A stretch of DNA of 64,000 nucleotides. It comes from an uncultured Rhodospirillales bacterium. Lineage in GTDB: Bacteria > Pseudomonadota > Alphaproteobacteria > Acetobacterales > Acetobacteraceae. A model generated the notes under the pieces. It ran no database searches. It saw nothing but the letters and a program-made list of their open reading frames with translations, and had not been told where the DNA came from. Of the stretch, positions 1 through 8,069 are shown in pieces. The translations under genes were made by a program, and so were the position numbers. Numbering within the stretch: the stretch's first letter is position 1; each line of letters starts with the position of its first letter. The DNA lies in contig CAILMF010000036.1 of the NCBI GenBank assembly GCA_903835235.1, positions 1 through 64,000 of the forward strand. Reading direction: 5' to 3'.

Positions 1-141
1 CGGAAATTCTACCACGGAAGGGCAACAAAGGTCGCAATGGAATCCGTCCGGGCCTTTGCCTGAAACTTCCTGTCGCTCCGCGTCGGCGCCGCGAATCAAT
101 GTTGCGGCGTCCGGTGCCGAAAATCGAATTTCCGCAGCCTG
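1..141. other. Non-coding left edge
   Basis: No gene is supported here. The stretch lies beyond the stop codon of the leftward dinB gene and runs into the window edge. It is slightly less GC-rich than its surroundings. The 9-mer CGGAAATTC at positions 1-9 recurs in inverted form at 126-134, but the 116-nt spacing makes a functional hairpin doubtful. Confidence 0.4.
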
Positions 142-1248
142 CTAAACCGCCAGGCTGAGTTGCGGCTCTGGCGGCCGGGACCCGTCATCCAGCGCCGAGA
201 GCGTGACCCCCAGCAGGCGGATGCCGCGCGGCACCGGGAAGACCGGCACCAGCAGGGCGTCGCTGATCGCTGCCAGTTCGGCACGGCTGGCAACCGGCGC
301 GGTGCCGGTGCGGCTGCGGGTGACCTGGCTGAAGTCGGCGTACTTCACCTTCAGCGTCACGGTGCGGCCGCTGATGCCGACGCTCTCGCAATGGCGCCAG
401 ACCTTGTCGATGATCGGCTGCAAGGCCTCCCGCGCCTTGGCCAGGCTGTTGATGTCGGCGGCAAAGGTGTTCTCGGCGCCGACCGATTTGCGTTCGCGGT
501 TGGCGCGCACCGGGCGTTCGTCGATGCCGCGGGAAATCCAGTAGTAGTGGGGCCCGGCCTTGCCGAAATGCTGCTGCAGGAAGGCCATGGGCTGCGCCCG
601 CAGGTCCAGCCCGGTGTGGATGCCCAGGGCCTGCATCTTCGCGGTGGTCGCCGGCCCCACGCCGTGGAATTTGCCCACCGGCAGGTCCTCCACGAAGGCT
701 GGCCCCATGCGCGGGGTGATGACGAAGATCCCATTGGGCTTGCGATGGTCCGAGGCCAGCTTGGCCAGGAACTTGTTGTAGGAAACCCCGGCCGAGGCGG
801 TGAGGCCGGTAGTGGCGCGGATTGCGGCGCGGATGCGCTCGGCGATCTCGGTGGCGGAGGCGATGCCCTGGAGGTTCTCGGTGACATCCAGGTAGGCCTC
901 GTCGAGCGAGAGCGGCTCGATCAGCGGCGTGTGCTCGGCGAAGATCGCGCGGATCTGCAAGGAGACTGCTTTGTAGACCTCGAACCGCGGCTTGACGAAG
1001 ACCAGTTCCGGGCATTTGCGCCGGGCGGTGACGGAGGGCATGGCGGAATGTACGCCGAACTTCCGCGCCTCGTAGCTGGCCGCCGCCACCACGCCGCGTT
1101 CGCGGGAGCCGCCGACCGCCACGGGCCGACCGCGCAGCGCGGGGTCGTCGCGCTGCTCGACCGAGGCGAAGAAGGCATCCATGTCGATATGGATGATCTT
1201 GCGTTGCGGCGGTGCTGGCGGGGCGGGGTCCGGGGCGGGGCTGGCCAT
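142..1248 (-). CDS. dinB: DNA polymerase IV (Y-family translesion polymerase)
   Basis: Error-prone polymerase that extends across lesions during replication stress. The 368-residue protein begins with a short proline-rich tail and then the Y-family catalytic motifs: IDMDAFFAS (D22, D24) and SLDEAYLD (D116, E117) supply the metal-binding acids. The palm is followed by a thumb with a helix-hairpin-helix-like stretch and a little-finger domain; the length fits DinB. The frame stays open far upstream, but homology begins only near the ATG at 1248, so that start was chosen. The gene stands alone, divergent from the Bug receptor at 1418. No LexA box was recognised upstream. Confidence 0.95.
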   Translation of the reverse strand: MASPAPDPAPPAPPQRKIIHIDMDAFFASVEQRDDPALRGRPVAVGGSRERGVVAAASYEARKFGVHSAMPSVTARRKCPELVFVKPRFEVYKAVSLQIRAIFAEHTPLIEPLSLDEAYLDVTENLQGIASATEIAERIRAAIRATTGLTASAGVSYNKFLAKLASDHRKPNGIFVITPRMGPAFVEDLPVGKFHGVGPATTAKMQALGIHTGLDLRAQPMAFLQQHFGKAGPHYYWISRGIDERPVRANRERKSVGAENTFAADINSLAKAREALQPIIDKVWRHCESVGISGRTVTLKVKYADFSQVTRSRTGTAPVASRAELAAISDALLVPVFPVPRGIRLLGVTLSALDDGSRPPEPQLSLAV

Positions 1249-1365
1249 GCGTTCCGGGTGGCGGTTGGGCCGGCAGGATAGGGCAAAACGGCCCGGGTGG
1301 TGCGACTGCGGGAGGCGTGCGGCGCCCGCACCAAGCTGAGGGCCAGGCCCGAGATGGGACGATAC

Positions 1366-1381
1366 CGCCGGCGCGCCGGCG
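1366..1381. repeat. Perfect 16-bp palindrome upstream of the Bug gene
   Basis: CGCCGGCGCGCCGGCG is its own reverse complement and lies in the divergent dinB/Bug intergenic region, about 36 nt before the Bug start codon. It could be an operator or a cruciform, but GC-only palindromes arise easily at this base composition. Confidence 0.4.
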
Positions 1382-1417
1382 ACGCTATGCTGGGCGCAAC
1401 CAGCGGGGGGCGGCGGG

Positions 1418-2389
1418 ATGCGACGGAGACAGATGGCGCTTGGCCTGGCGGGCGGCCTGGTGGCGCGACCGGCGCTGGCCCAGCAGGCCTGGCCCAGCCG
1501 GCCGATCCGGCTGCTGATCCCCTTCGTCGCCGGGGCGTCATCGGACACCATCGCCCGGCTGGTGGCCGCCAGGCTGGGTGACCCGTTGGGCACCAGCATC
1601 GTGGTGGAGAACCGCGCCGGGGCGGGCGGGCTGGTGGCGGCGCAGGCCACCGCCCATGCCGCGCCGGATGGCTACACGCTGCTGTGGAGCGGCGAGGTGG
1701 CGCTGACCCAGGCGGTGCTGCAGAAGAACCCCGGCTTCGACGTGCTGCGGGATTTCACGCCCATTGCCACCATCGTGGAGAACCCGGCGGCGCTCTGCGT
1801 GCGCGCGGCCTCGCCGTGGCGGGATATCGGTGCGCTGCTGGCGGCGGCCAAGGCGACCCCGGGCGGGCTGCGCTATGGCTCCGGCGGGGTGGGCACGCCG
1901 GCGCATATGGCTGCGGCGGCCATGCTGAAGCTGGCGGGGGCGGCAGGGGCGCATATCCCGTATCGGGGCGCCAACCAGGCGGCGCTGGCGGCGGAACAGG
2001 GGGAGGTCGACTTCGCCTTCGCCATCAGCAACATCGCGCTGCCGCGCTTCCAGCAGGGCCAGGTGCGGTTGCTGCTGAGCACCGGGGCGCGGCGCATGTC
2101 CATGCTGCCGGACCTGCCGACCCTTGCCGAGAGCGTGCCGGGCGGGCCGGTGATCAGCAGCGGCAGTTCCATCGTCGGGCCAGCGGGCATGCCGGCCGAG
2201 GTGGTGGCGAAGCTGCATGCCGCGGTGGGCGCCGCCGTGACCGGGGATGCGGCGCTGCGCGCGGCGCTGACGCGGGAAGGTGGCGAGATCACGCTGGCGG
2301 CCTCGCCCGCCGCCTATGCCGCGGATTGGGCCGGGCAGTACCAGCGGCTGCGGGACCTGGTGGCGCTCTCGGGCGTCAGCGCGGACTGA
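1418..2389 (+). CDS. Bug/TctC-family periplasmic substrate-binding protein
   Basis: Extracytoplasmic receptor of the tripartite tricarboxylate transporter (Bug, PF03401) family, expected to bind a small carboxylated solute. The 323-residue protein has a signal peptide with a likely cut after ARPALA (about residue 21), the family start WPSRPIRLLIPF, and the ligand-loop motif YRGANQAALAAEQGEVDF with the usual acidic residue after the glycine. No TctA or TctB membrane subunits are nearby. The following CoA-transferase is 57 nt downstream on the same strand, so the pair may be co-transcribed and handle one organic acid; this is inference. Confidence 0.9.
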   Translation: MRRRQMALGLAGGLVARPALAQQAWPSRPIRLLIPFVAGASSDTIARLVAARLGDPLGTSIVVENRAGAGGLVAAQATAHAAPDGYTLLWSGEVALTQAVLQKNPGFDVLRDFTPIATIVENPAALCVRAASPWRDIGALLAAAKATPGGLRYGSGGVGTPAHMAAAAMLKLAGAAGAHIPYRGANQAALAAEQGEVDFAFAISNIALPRFQQGQVRLLLSTGARRMSMLPDLPTLAESVPGGPVISSGSSIVGPAGMPAEVVAKLHAAVGAAVTGDAALRAALTREGGEITLAASPAAYAADWAGQYQRLRDLVALSGVSAD

Positions 2390-2446
2390 GGCTGGCCGCG
2401 ACGCCGCCGGCCGGGCAGCATGGGCGCCAACCAAGGGGAGGCTGCC

Positions 2447-3676
2447 ATGACCGCCGAGTCCACCGTGAAGGGGCCGCTGGCCGGGCTGCGCGTGCTGGAC
2501 CTTTCGCACGTGCTGGCCGGCCCCTATGCCAGCTATCACCTGGCCCTGCTGGGCGCCGAGGTCATCAAGATCGAGCGTCCGCCCTTCGGCGACGCGATCC
2601 GCGACCTGGAGACCCGCCCGCAGGATGGCGGCGTGACCGCGGCCTTCCAGGGGGTGAATGCCGGCAAGCGCGCCATGGTGCTGGACCTGGAGCAGGAGGC
2701 CGGCAAGGCGGTGCTGCGCCGGCTGATCCCGACCGCCGCGGTGTTCCTGGAGAATTTCCGCCCGGGCAAGATGGCCCGGCTCGGCTTTGGGCCGGAAGCG
2801 GTGGCGGCGCTGAACCCGCGCATCGTCTATGCCTCGATCTCCGCCTGGGGCCAGATGGGCGAGCATGCCGGGCGGCCGGGCTACGACCATGTGATGCAGG
2901 CCGCCACGGGCATGATGTGGTTGCAGGGCGATGACGCCGCCGCGCCGCCGGTGAAGGTGGGCTTCCCGGTCATCGACATGGGCGCGGGCATGATGGGCGC
3001 CATGGCGATCATGGCCGCGCTGATGCGGCGCCAGGGCGGCGAGGTCGGGCCGCTGGTGGTCGATGTCTCGATGGCCGATGCCGCGCTGGCGCTGATGTCC
3101 GCGGCCGCGGCGCGCTACCTGATGGAAGGGGCGGCGCCGCAACGGATCGGCCATGGGGCGTTCTCCGGCAGCCCCGGCGGCAACGTGTTCCGCACCGCCG
3201 ATGGCTGGCTGGCGACCGCGGCCAACAACCTCGGCCAGTTCGACCGGCTCTGTGCCGAACTCGGCCACCCCGAATGGGCGACGGCGCCGGACTGGCTGCG
3301 GCTGCGCCCGGCCTCGGCGGCGGCGATGCTGCGGGATTGCGGCACGCCCCGGCTGGACGCGGCCTTGCAGCAGGCCTTCCTCGGGCGCGGCTCGGCCGCC
3401 TGGGAGGCGGCGTTGAGCGCGGTGGGGGTGCCGGCGGCGGCGGTGCGCAGCCCGGCCGACTACCTGGACGGGCCGTATCGCGCCACCGCCGGCTTCAGCA
3501 CCAGGCTGCCGAGCGGGGCGGAGACCCTGGGCGCGGGCTTCCGCATCAATGGCCATGCGCCGGTGCCGGCAACCGACGCGCCGCCGCTGGGCGCCGATAC
3601 CGACGACGTGCTGGCAGGGCTGGGCCATGGCCCCGCCGAGGTCGCGGCGCTGCGGGCCGCCGGCGTCGTTCTATAG
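2447..3676 (+). CDS. CaiB/BaiF (family III) CoA-transferase
   Basis: Transfers CoA between carboxylic acids and acyl-CoA thioesters. The 409-residue protein has the family N-terminus LDLSHVLAGPYASYHLALLG, the RPGKMARLGFG segment, and VIDMGAG with D177 at the position of the catalytic aspartate of formyl-CoA transferase. An in-frame ATG at 2420 exists, but the ATG at 2447 has a strong ribosome-binding site (AAGGGGAG) 6 nt before it, and homology starts just after, so 2447 was chosen. It probably shares a transcript with the upstream Bug receptor. The substrate acid is unknown. Confidence 0.92.
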   Translation: MTAESTVKGPLAGLRVLDLSHVLAGPYASYHLALLGAEVIKIERPPFGDAIRDLETRPQDGGVTAAFQGVNAGKRAMVLDLEQEAGKAVLRRLIPTAAVFLENFRPGKMARLGFGPEAVAALNPRIVYASISAWGQMGEHAGRPGYDHVMQAATGMMWLQGDDAAAPPVKVGFPVIDMGAGMMGAMAIMAALMRRQGGEVGPLVVDVSMADAALALMSAAAARYLMEGAAPQRIGHGAFSGSPGGNVFRTADGWLATAANNLGQFDRLCAELGHPEWATAPDWLRLRPASAAAMLRDCGTPRLDAALQQAFLGRGSAAWEAALSAVGVPAAAVRSPADYLDGPYRATAGFSTRLPSGAETLGAGFRINGHAPVPATDAPPLGADTDDVLAGLGHGPAEVAALRAAGVVL

Positions 3677-3696
3677 GCGCAGGGTGGGTGCTCCCG

Positions 3697-3727
3697 GCCG
3701 CGCCGGCGCGCTTCGCCGGACCGCGGC
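3697..3727. terminator. Stem-loop between convergent genes
   Basis: Arms GCCGCG-CCGGCG (3697-3708) and CGCCGG-AC-CGCGGC (3714-3727) form a 12-bp stem with a two-base bulge and the loop CGCTT. It sits between the convergent CoA-transferase and the 104-residue gene and could stop both transcripts. There is no T-run, so it is a bidirectional terminator candidate only. Confidence 0.5.
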
Positions 3728-3736
3728 TGCGGTGGT

Positions 3737-4051
3737 TCAGCCGGTGGCGCGGGCCTCGGCCAGGTGGTCCAGGTCGTCCAGGCTGGAGGCGAGCAGCGCC
3801 ACGCCATTGTCGTCCAGCATGCCCTCATTCGCCAGGGCGCGGCGCAGCAGCGCCGCCAGCTTGCCCTGGACATCGCCAAGCCCGCCTGCCGGCGTGGCGG
3901 CGATGGAGGCCAGCACGCGCTGCTCCTCGTCGGCCACGGTGGCCATGACTGTCTCGTCGGGGCTTTCGACGCTCTCCAGCAGGCCCAGCCGGGCGAGCAG
4001 GCTGCCGACCGGCGGGGTGCCGGCGTAGGGGAAGGGGATGATGCTGGCCAT
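3737..4051 (-). CDS. Hypothetical protein, partner of CtrA-like regulator
   Basis: A 104-residue, acidic, probably soluble protein that I do not recognise. It starts MASIIPFPYAGTPP and is then mostly helical-looking, with many Asp, Glu, Leu and Ala residues (for example LLASSLDDLDHLAEA near the C-terminus). There is no signal peptide or membrane segment. A GGAG ribosome-binding site precedes the ATG at 4051. It lies 33 nt downstream of the response regulator on the same strand, so it is probably its operon partner. Coding bias fits the neighbours, so it is likely a real gene. Confidence 0.7.
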   Translation of the reverse strand: MASIIPFPYAGTPPVGSLLARLGLLESVESPDETVMATVADEEQRVLASIAATPAGGLGDVQGKLAALLRRALANEGMLDDNGVALLASSLDDLDHLAEARATG

Positions 4052-4084
4052 GGAATCGCTCCGGGGATGGCGTGGGGGCGGGTG

Positions 4085-4807
4085 TCAGGCGGCGTGGGCG
4101 GGGAAGGGCGCGGCGAGCGGCCCATCCGGCGCCATCATGGGGTCGCGCAGCACGTAGCCGCGGCCCCAGATCGTGCCGATCACCGCCTCGGCACCTGCCG
4201 TGGCCAGCTTGCGGCGCAGCTTGCAGATGAAGACGTCGATGATCTTGATCTCCGGCTCGTCCATGCCGCCATAGAGGTGCGTCATGAAGGCCTCCTTCGC
4301 CAGGACCGTGCCCTTGCGCAGGGCCAGCAGTTCCAGGATGCCGTATTCGCGGCCGGTCAGCGGCACGTCATGCCCGTTCACCGTGACCTTCTGCGATTCC
4401 AGGTCGATCGACAGCGGACCGACGCTGAGCCTGGGCCGGACCATGGTCTTGCACCGCCGCACCACCGCATGGATGCGGGCGAGAAGTTCCTCACGGTCGA
4501 AGGGCTTGGCCAGGAATTCGTCGCCGCCCAGGTGGAACGCCTTGACCCTGGCCTGCGGGCCGGTCAGGCCGGACAGCACCATGACAGGCGTCTCGACCTG
4601 CGCGGCGCGGAGCCGCCGCAATACCTCATGGCCGTCCATGTCCGGCAGCATGAGGTCGAGCAGCACCAGGTCGAAGCTGGCGAGGGCGGCGCGTTCCAGG
4701 GCCTCCTCGCCGGTATCGGCGACCTCGACCTGGATACCGGATTTCCCGAGCATGGCGACCATGCCACGAGAGAAGGTCCGGTCATCTTCAACGAGAAGCA
4801 TGCGCAT
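4085..4807 (-). CDS. CtrA-family response regulator (paralogue)
   Basis: OmpR-type two-component regulator of 240 residues. The receiver domain (1-120) has acidic residues D8 and D9, the phospho-acceptor D51 (LVLLDLMLPDMDG) and the AKPF lysine. The winged-helix DNA-binding domain closely matches CtrA of alphaproteobacteria, including LTGREYGILELLALRKGT and LYGGMDEPEIKIIDVFICKL. The receiver is more divergent from canonical CtrA, for example GGDEFLAKPF in place of the usual GADDY, so this may be a paralogue rather than the cell-cycle master regulator. The start at 4807 gives the standard MRMLLVEDD N-terminus. A 23-bp palindrome lies 20 nt upstream. No histidine kinase is nearby. Confidence 0.85.
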   Translation of the reverse strand: MRMLLVEDDRTFSRGMVAMLGKSGIQVEVADTGEEALERAALASFDLVLLDLMLPDMDGHEVLRRLRAAQVETPVMVLSGLTGPQARVKAFHLGGDEFLAKPFDREELLARIHAVVRRCKTMVRPRLSVGPLSIDLESQKVTVNGHDVPLTGREYGILELLALRKGTVLAKEAFMTHLYGGMDEPEIKIIDVFICKLRRKLATAGAEAVIGTIWGRGYVLRDPMMAPDGPLAAPFPAHAA

Positions 4808-4826
4808 CGGGGGGGATCGCCTTGTC

Positions 4827-4849
4827 GTGAATACGTATACAGTATTCAC
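4827..4849. promoter_or_regulatory. 23-bp perfect-arm palindrome upstream of the CtrA-like gene
   Basis: Arms GTGAATAC (4827-4834) and GTATTCAC (4842-4849) are perfect inverted copies separated by GTATACA. The element lies 20-42 nt upstream of the start codon, where a repressor or autoregulator would act, and is AT-rich in a GC-rich setting. The binding protein is unknown. It does not match the CtrA box TTAA-N7-TTAA. Confidence 0.65.
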
Positions 4850-4934
4850 AATGGCGTGATGCGTATCGCCAATTCGAGGGTTGCGACTCGTGATCCCGCC
4901 CGATGTGATCCCGCGGCCACAGTGCGGTGGCCCC

Positions 4935-4994
4935 GGCCTTCGGCGCGGCCTTCGGCGCGGCCTTCGGCGCGGCCTTCGGCGCGGCCTTCGGCGC
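4935..4994. repeat. Five tandem copies of a 12-bp unit
   Basis: GGCCTTCGGCGC occurs five times without interruption and ends 6 nt before the stop codon side of the leftward glutathione S-transferase gene. Each unit contains GCC-TTC-GGC, a small stem with a three-base loop, so the array can form a chain of mini-hairpins. The 12-bp period keeps any reading frame and would encode an Arg-Ala-Glu-Gly repeat if the transferase were read through. Confidence 0.9.
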
Positions 4995-5000
4995 GGGGGG

Positions 5001-5636
5001 TCAGACCACCTTGTCGCTGATGGTCTGCGGCACCGGCACCGTCGCGGCAAAGCTCGGCCGCGCTTCCAGCCGCGCGCTGAGCGCGACCAGGTTGGGGTAG
5101 AGCTGCCGCCAGGGCTGCTCGGGGAAGCGCACATCCAGGTAGCGCAGCACCGTGCCGGTGGCGATGTCGGCCAGGCCGAAGCGGCTGCCGACCATCCATT
5201 CCCCCGTGCCGGCAATGCCGGCCAGGGCCTTCAGCCCGCCATCCACCTTGCGGCGCTGCCGGGCGATCCACTCGGCGCTCTGCTGGTCCGCGGCGCGGTG
5301 GCGTTCCCAGAACAGCAGCACCACGGCGTCGCAGATGCCATCGGCGATGACCTCCACCTGGCGGGCCGCCAGCACGGCGTCGATGCCTTCCGCCGGCAGC
5401 AGGCTGGGGGAGGGCCACTTGGCCTCGATCACCTCCAGGATGAAGCGGCTCTCGTACACGCTGCTGCCGTCGTCGAAGATCAGCACCGGCAGCTTTTCCA
5501 GCGGGTTGTACTGCGGGGTCTGGGTGGTGCTGTTCCACGGCACCTCGGTGACCAGCTCGAAGGGGATCGCCTTCTCGGCCAGGGCGATCCGCACCTTGCG
5601 GGCATAGGGGCTGGGCGTTGCGCTGATCAGCTTCAT
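5001..5636 (-). CDS. Glutathione S-transferase family protein
   Basis: Cytosolic GST of 211 residues: thioredoxin-fold N-domain (1-80) with the active-site region SPYARKVRIAL and the glutathione-contact stretch NPLEKLPVLIFDDG...VYESRFI, then a helical C-domain. The length fits the family. Reported roles range from conjugation of electrophiles to dehalogenation; the substrate cannot be told here. It is divergent from glgX. Its 3' flank carries a five-copy 12-bp tandem repeat, and loss of the stop codon would extend the protein through it. Confidence 0.9.
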   Translation of the reverse strand: MKLISATPSPYARKVRIALAEKAIPFELVTEVPWNSTTQTPQYNPLEKLPVLIFDDGSSVYESRFILEVIEAKWPSPSLLPAEGIDAVLAARQVEVIADGICDAVVLLFWERHRAADQQSAEWIARQRRKVDGGLKALAGIAGTGEWMVGSRFGLADIATGTVLRYLDVRFPEQPWRQLYPNLVALSARLEARPSFAATVPVPQTISDKVV

Positions 5637-5789
5637 CGTCGCGGGGTCCTTGGCTGGGCGGCGATGCTGCGGCGCCGTGGCGATGCCGGCAAGCCGTAGC
5701 TCCCTTCACCGCGCTGAGAAATCCGCGGCCGAGCGGAAACGGAGGCGCCGCCGCCCGTTATTGCCCCGCAGGGCGAAAAGGAACGCGGC

Positions 5790-8012
5790 ATGGGTACGGG
5801 ACAGGAAGCGGGGGTGCGGCGGTCGCCGGTGCGGTCGGGCGCGCCGTTCCCGCTGGGCGCAACCTGGGACGGGCTGGGCGTGAACTTCGCGCTGTTCTCC
5901 GCCAATGCCACCAAGGTGGAGCTTTGCCTGTTCGACGAGGCCGGGGCGCGCGAGCTGGAGCGGATAGAGCTGCCGGAATACACGGACGAGGTATGGCATG
6001 GCTATCTGCCGCATGCCCGCCCCGGCACGATCTACGGCTACCGCGTGCACGGCCCCTATGACCCCGCGGCCGGGCATCGCTTCAACCCCAACAAGCTGCT
6101 GCTGGACCCCTATGCGCGGGCGACGCTGGGGGAGCTCAGCTGGGGGCCGGAGCTGTTCGGCTACCAGCTGGAGAGCGAGGACGACACCAGCTTCGACGAG
6201 CGCGACAGCGCCCACCTGATGCCGAAGGGCCGCGTCATCGACCCCGCCTTCACCTGGGGGCGGGAACGCAGCCCGGCGGTGCCGTGGGAGCGCACCATCT
6301 TCTACGAGACCCACGTAAAAGGCTTCACCAGGTTGCGGCAGGACCTGCCGGAGGAGATGCGCGGCACCTATGCCGGCCTGGCCTCGCCGGAGGTGGTGGC
6401 CTATCTGCGCGGCCTCGGCGTCACCTCGGTGGAATTGCTGCCGGTGCATACCTTCGTCGACGACAACTTCCTCCTGGAGAAGGGGCTGCGGAATTACTGG
6501 GGCTACAACACCATCAGCTTCTTCGCGCCGGCGATGCGCTACGCCCGCAACCCCGCCTTTGCCGTCTCCGAGTTCAAGGAGATGGTGGCACGGCTGCATG
6601 ATGCCGGGTTGGAGGTGATCCTGGACGTTGTCTACAACCACACCGCCGAGGGCAATGAGCGCGGGCCGACGATCTCCTTCAAGGGGATCGACAATGCCAG
6701 CTACTACCGGCTGCTGCCCGACCGGCAGCGCTACTACATCAACGATACCGGCACCGGGAACACGCTGAACCTTTCGCACCCACGCGTGCTGCAGATGGTG
6801 ACCGACAGCCTGCGCTACTGGGCGACGGAGATGCGGGTGGACGGCTTCCGCTTCGACCTGGCGACGATCCTGGGCCGCGAGCCCTATGGCTTCGACGAGG
6901 GCGGCGGCTTCCTCGATTCATGCCGGCAGGACCCGGTGCTGAATCGGGTGAAGCTGATTGCGGAACCCTGGGATTGCGGCCCCGGCGGCTATCAGGTGGG
7001 CGGCTTCCCGCCGGGCTGGGCGGAGTGGAACGACCGCTACCGCGACACGGTGCGCGGCTTCTGGAAGGGCGATGAGGGCCAGGCGGCGGAGCTGGCGGCG
7101 CGGGTGACGGCCTCGGCCGACAAGTTCAACCGCCGTGGCCGCAAGCCCTGGGCCAGCGTGAACTTCCTGGCGGCGCATGACGGCTTCACGCTCAATGACC
7201 TGGTCTCCTACAACGACAAGCACAACGACGCGAATGGCGAGGGCAACAACGACGGCCACTCGCACAACCTCAGCTGGAACCATGGCGCGGAGGGGCCGAC
7301 CGACGACCCCGAGATCACCGAAGTGCGCGAGCGGCAGAAGCGCAACCTGCTGGCGACGCTGCTGTTCAGCCAGGGCACGCCGATGATCCTGGCCGGCGAC
7401 GAACTCGGCCGCACGCAGCATGGCAACAACAACACCTATTGCCAGGACAATGAGCTCAACTGGATCGACTGGGCCGGCATCGACGAAGCCGGCCGCAGCC
7501 TGGCGGCCTTCACCCGCAAGCTGATCGCGCTGCGCCAGAGCTTCCCGGTGCTGCGGCGCGGGCGCTTCCTGACCGGCACCGTGAACGAGGAGCTGGGGGT
7601 GCGGGACGCCACCTGGGTGACGCCCTCGGGCACCGAGATGGAGCAGCAGCATTGGGAGGACGCCAGCGCGCGTTGCTTCGGTGTGCTGCTGGACGGGCGG
7701 GCGCAGGTCAGCGGCATTCGCCAGCGCGGTTCCGACGCCACCATGCTGATGGTGCTGAACGCGCACCACGACGTGGTGGAGTTCTCGTTGCCCGAGCCGC
7801 CGGCCGGAGAGCGCTGGCTGCTGCTGGTGGACACCAACCGGCCGGCATTGGACGAACCCGAGCCCTTCGAGTTCGGCCACCCCTATTTGGTCACTGGCCG
7901 CTCCCTGCTGCTGCTGGTGCTGCGGCCGGAACGCGGTGGTGGTGCGGCGCTTGCCGAGGCGCGGGCTGGCTTGGCAGCCGGCGTGACGCCGCCGCCGTTT
8001 CCGGCGGGCTGA
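5790..8012 (+). CDS. glgX: Glycogen debranching enzyme GlgX (isoamylase type)
   Basis: Hydrolyses alpha-1,6 branches of glycogen limit dextrins in the cytoplasm. The 740-residue protein has an N-terminal CBM48-like domain (about 15-110) and a GH13 catalytic domain. All four GH13 regions are intact: DVVYNH (D279), GFRFDLA with nucleophile D356, AEPWD with acid E392, and AAHDGFT with H463-D464. The start at 5790 is preceded by AAAAGG at good spacing. It is a lone glycogen gene here, with no glgA, glgB, glgC or glgP. It converges on the GlnT-like gene. Confidence 0.95.
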   Translation: MGTGQEAGVRRSPVRSGAPFPLGATWDGLGVNFALFSANATKVELCLFDEAGARELERIELPEYTDEVWHGYLPHARPGTIYGYRVHGPYDPAAGHRFNPNKLLLDPYARATLGELSWGPELFGYQLESEDDTSFDERDSAHLMPKGRVIDPAFTWGRERSPAVPWERTIFYETHVKGFTRLRQDLPEEMRGTYAGLASPEVVAYLRGLGVTSVELLPVHTFVDDNFLLEKGLRNYWGYNTISFFAPAMRYARNPAFAVSEFKEMVARLHDAGLEVILDVVYNHTAEGNERGPTISFKGIDNASYYRLLPDRQRYYINDTGTGNTLNLSHPRVLQMVTDSLRYWATEMRVDGFRFDLATILGREPYGFDEGGGFLDSCRQDPVLNRVKLIAEPWDCGPGGYQVGGFPPGWAEWNDRYRDTVRGFWKGDEGQAAELAARVTASADKFNRRGRKPWASVNFLAAHDGFTLNDLVSYNDKHNDANGEGNNDGHSHNLSWNHGAEGPTDDPEITEVRERQKRNLLATLLFSQGTPMILAGDELGRTQHGNNNTYCQDNELNWIDWAGIDEAGRSLAAFTRKLIALRQSFPVLRRGRFLTGTVNEELGVRDATWVTPSGTEMEQQHWEDASARCFGVLLDGRAQVSGIRQRGSDATMLMVLNAHHDVVEFSLPEPPAGERWLLLVDTNRPALDEPEPFEFGHPYLVTGRSLLLLVLRPERGGGAALAEARAGLAAGVTPPPFPAG

Positions 8013-8029
8013 GCCAGAGTAATATCTCA

Positions 8030-8069
8030 TAGAGCACGAAATGCGCCCTACAGGCCGCATAGTGCTCTA
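8030..8069. terminator. Inverted repeat between convergent glgX and glnT-like gene
   Basis: Outer arms TAGAGCAC (8030-8037) and GTGCTCTA (8062-8069) are perfect, and an inner ATGCG/CGCAT pair strengthens the structure. The right arm includes the stop codon of the leftward gene. No U-tract follows on either strand, so termination is plausible but unproven. Confidence 0.5.

Noticed and set aside
4935-4994. CRISPR-like array
   Set aside because: 12-bp units are contiguous with no spacers, and there are no cas genes.
4846-5709. Possible protein with Arg-Ala-Glu-Gly repeats read through the 12-bp tandem array
   Set aside because: It is a frame-shifted reading of the GST gene followed by the array. 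The GST frame is clearly coding, with a stop before the repeat.
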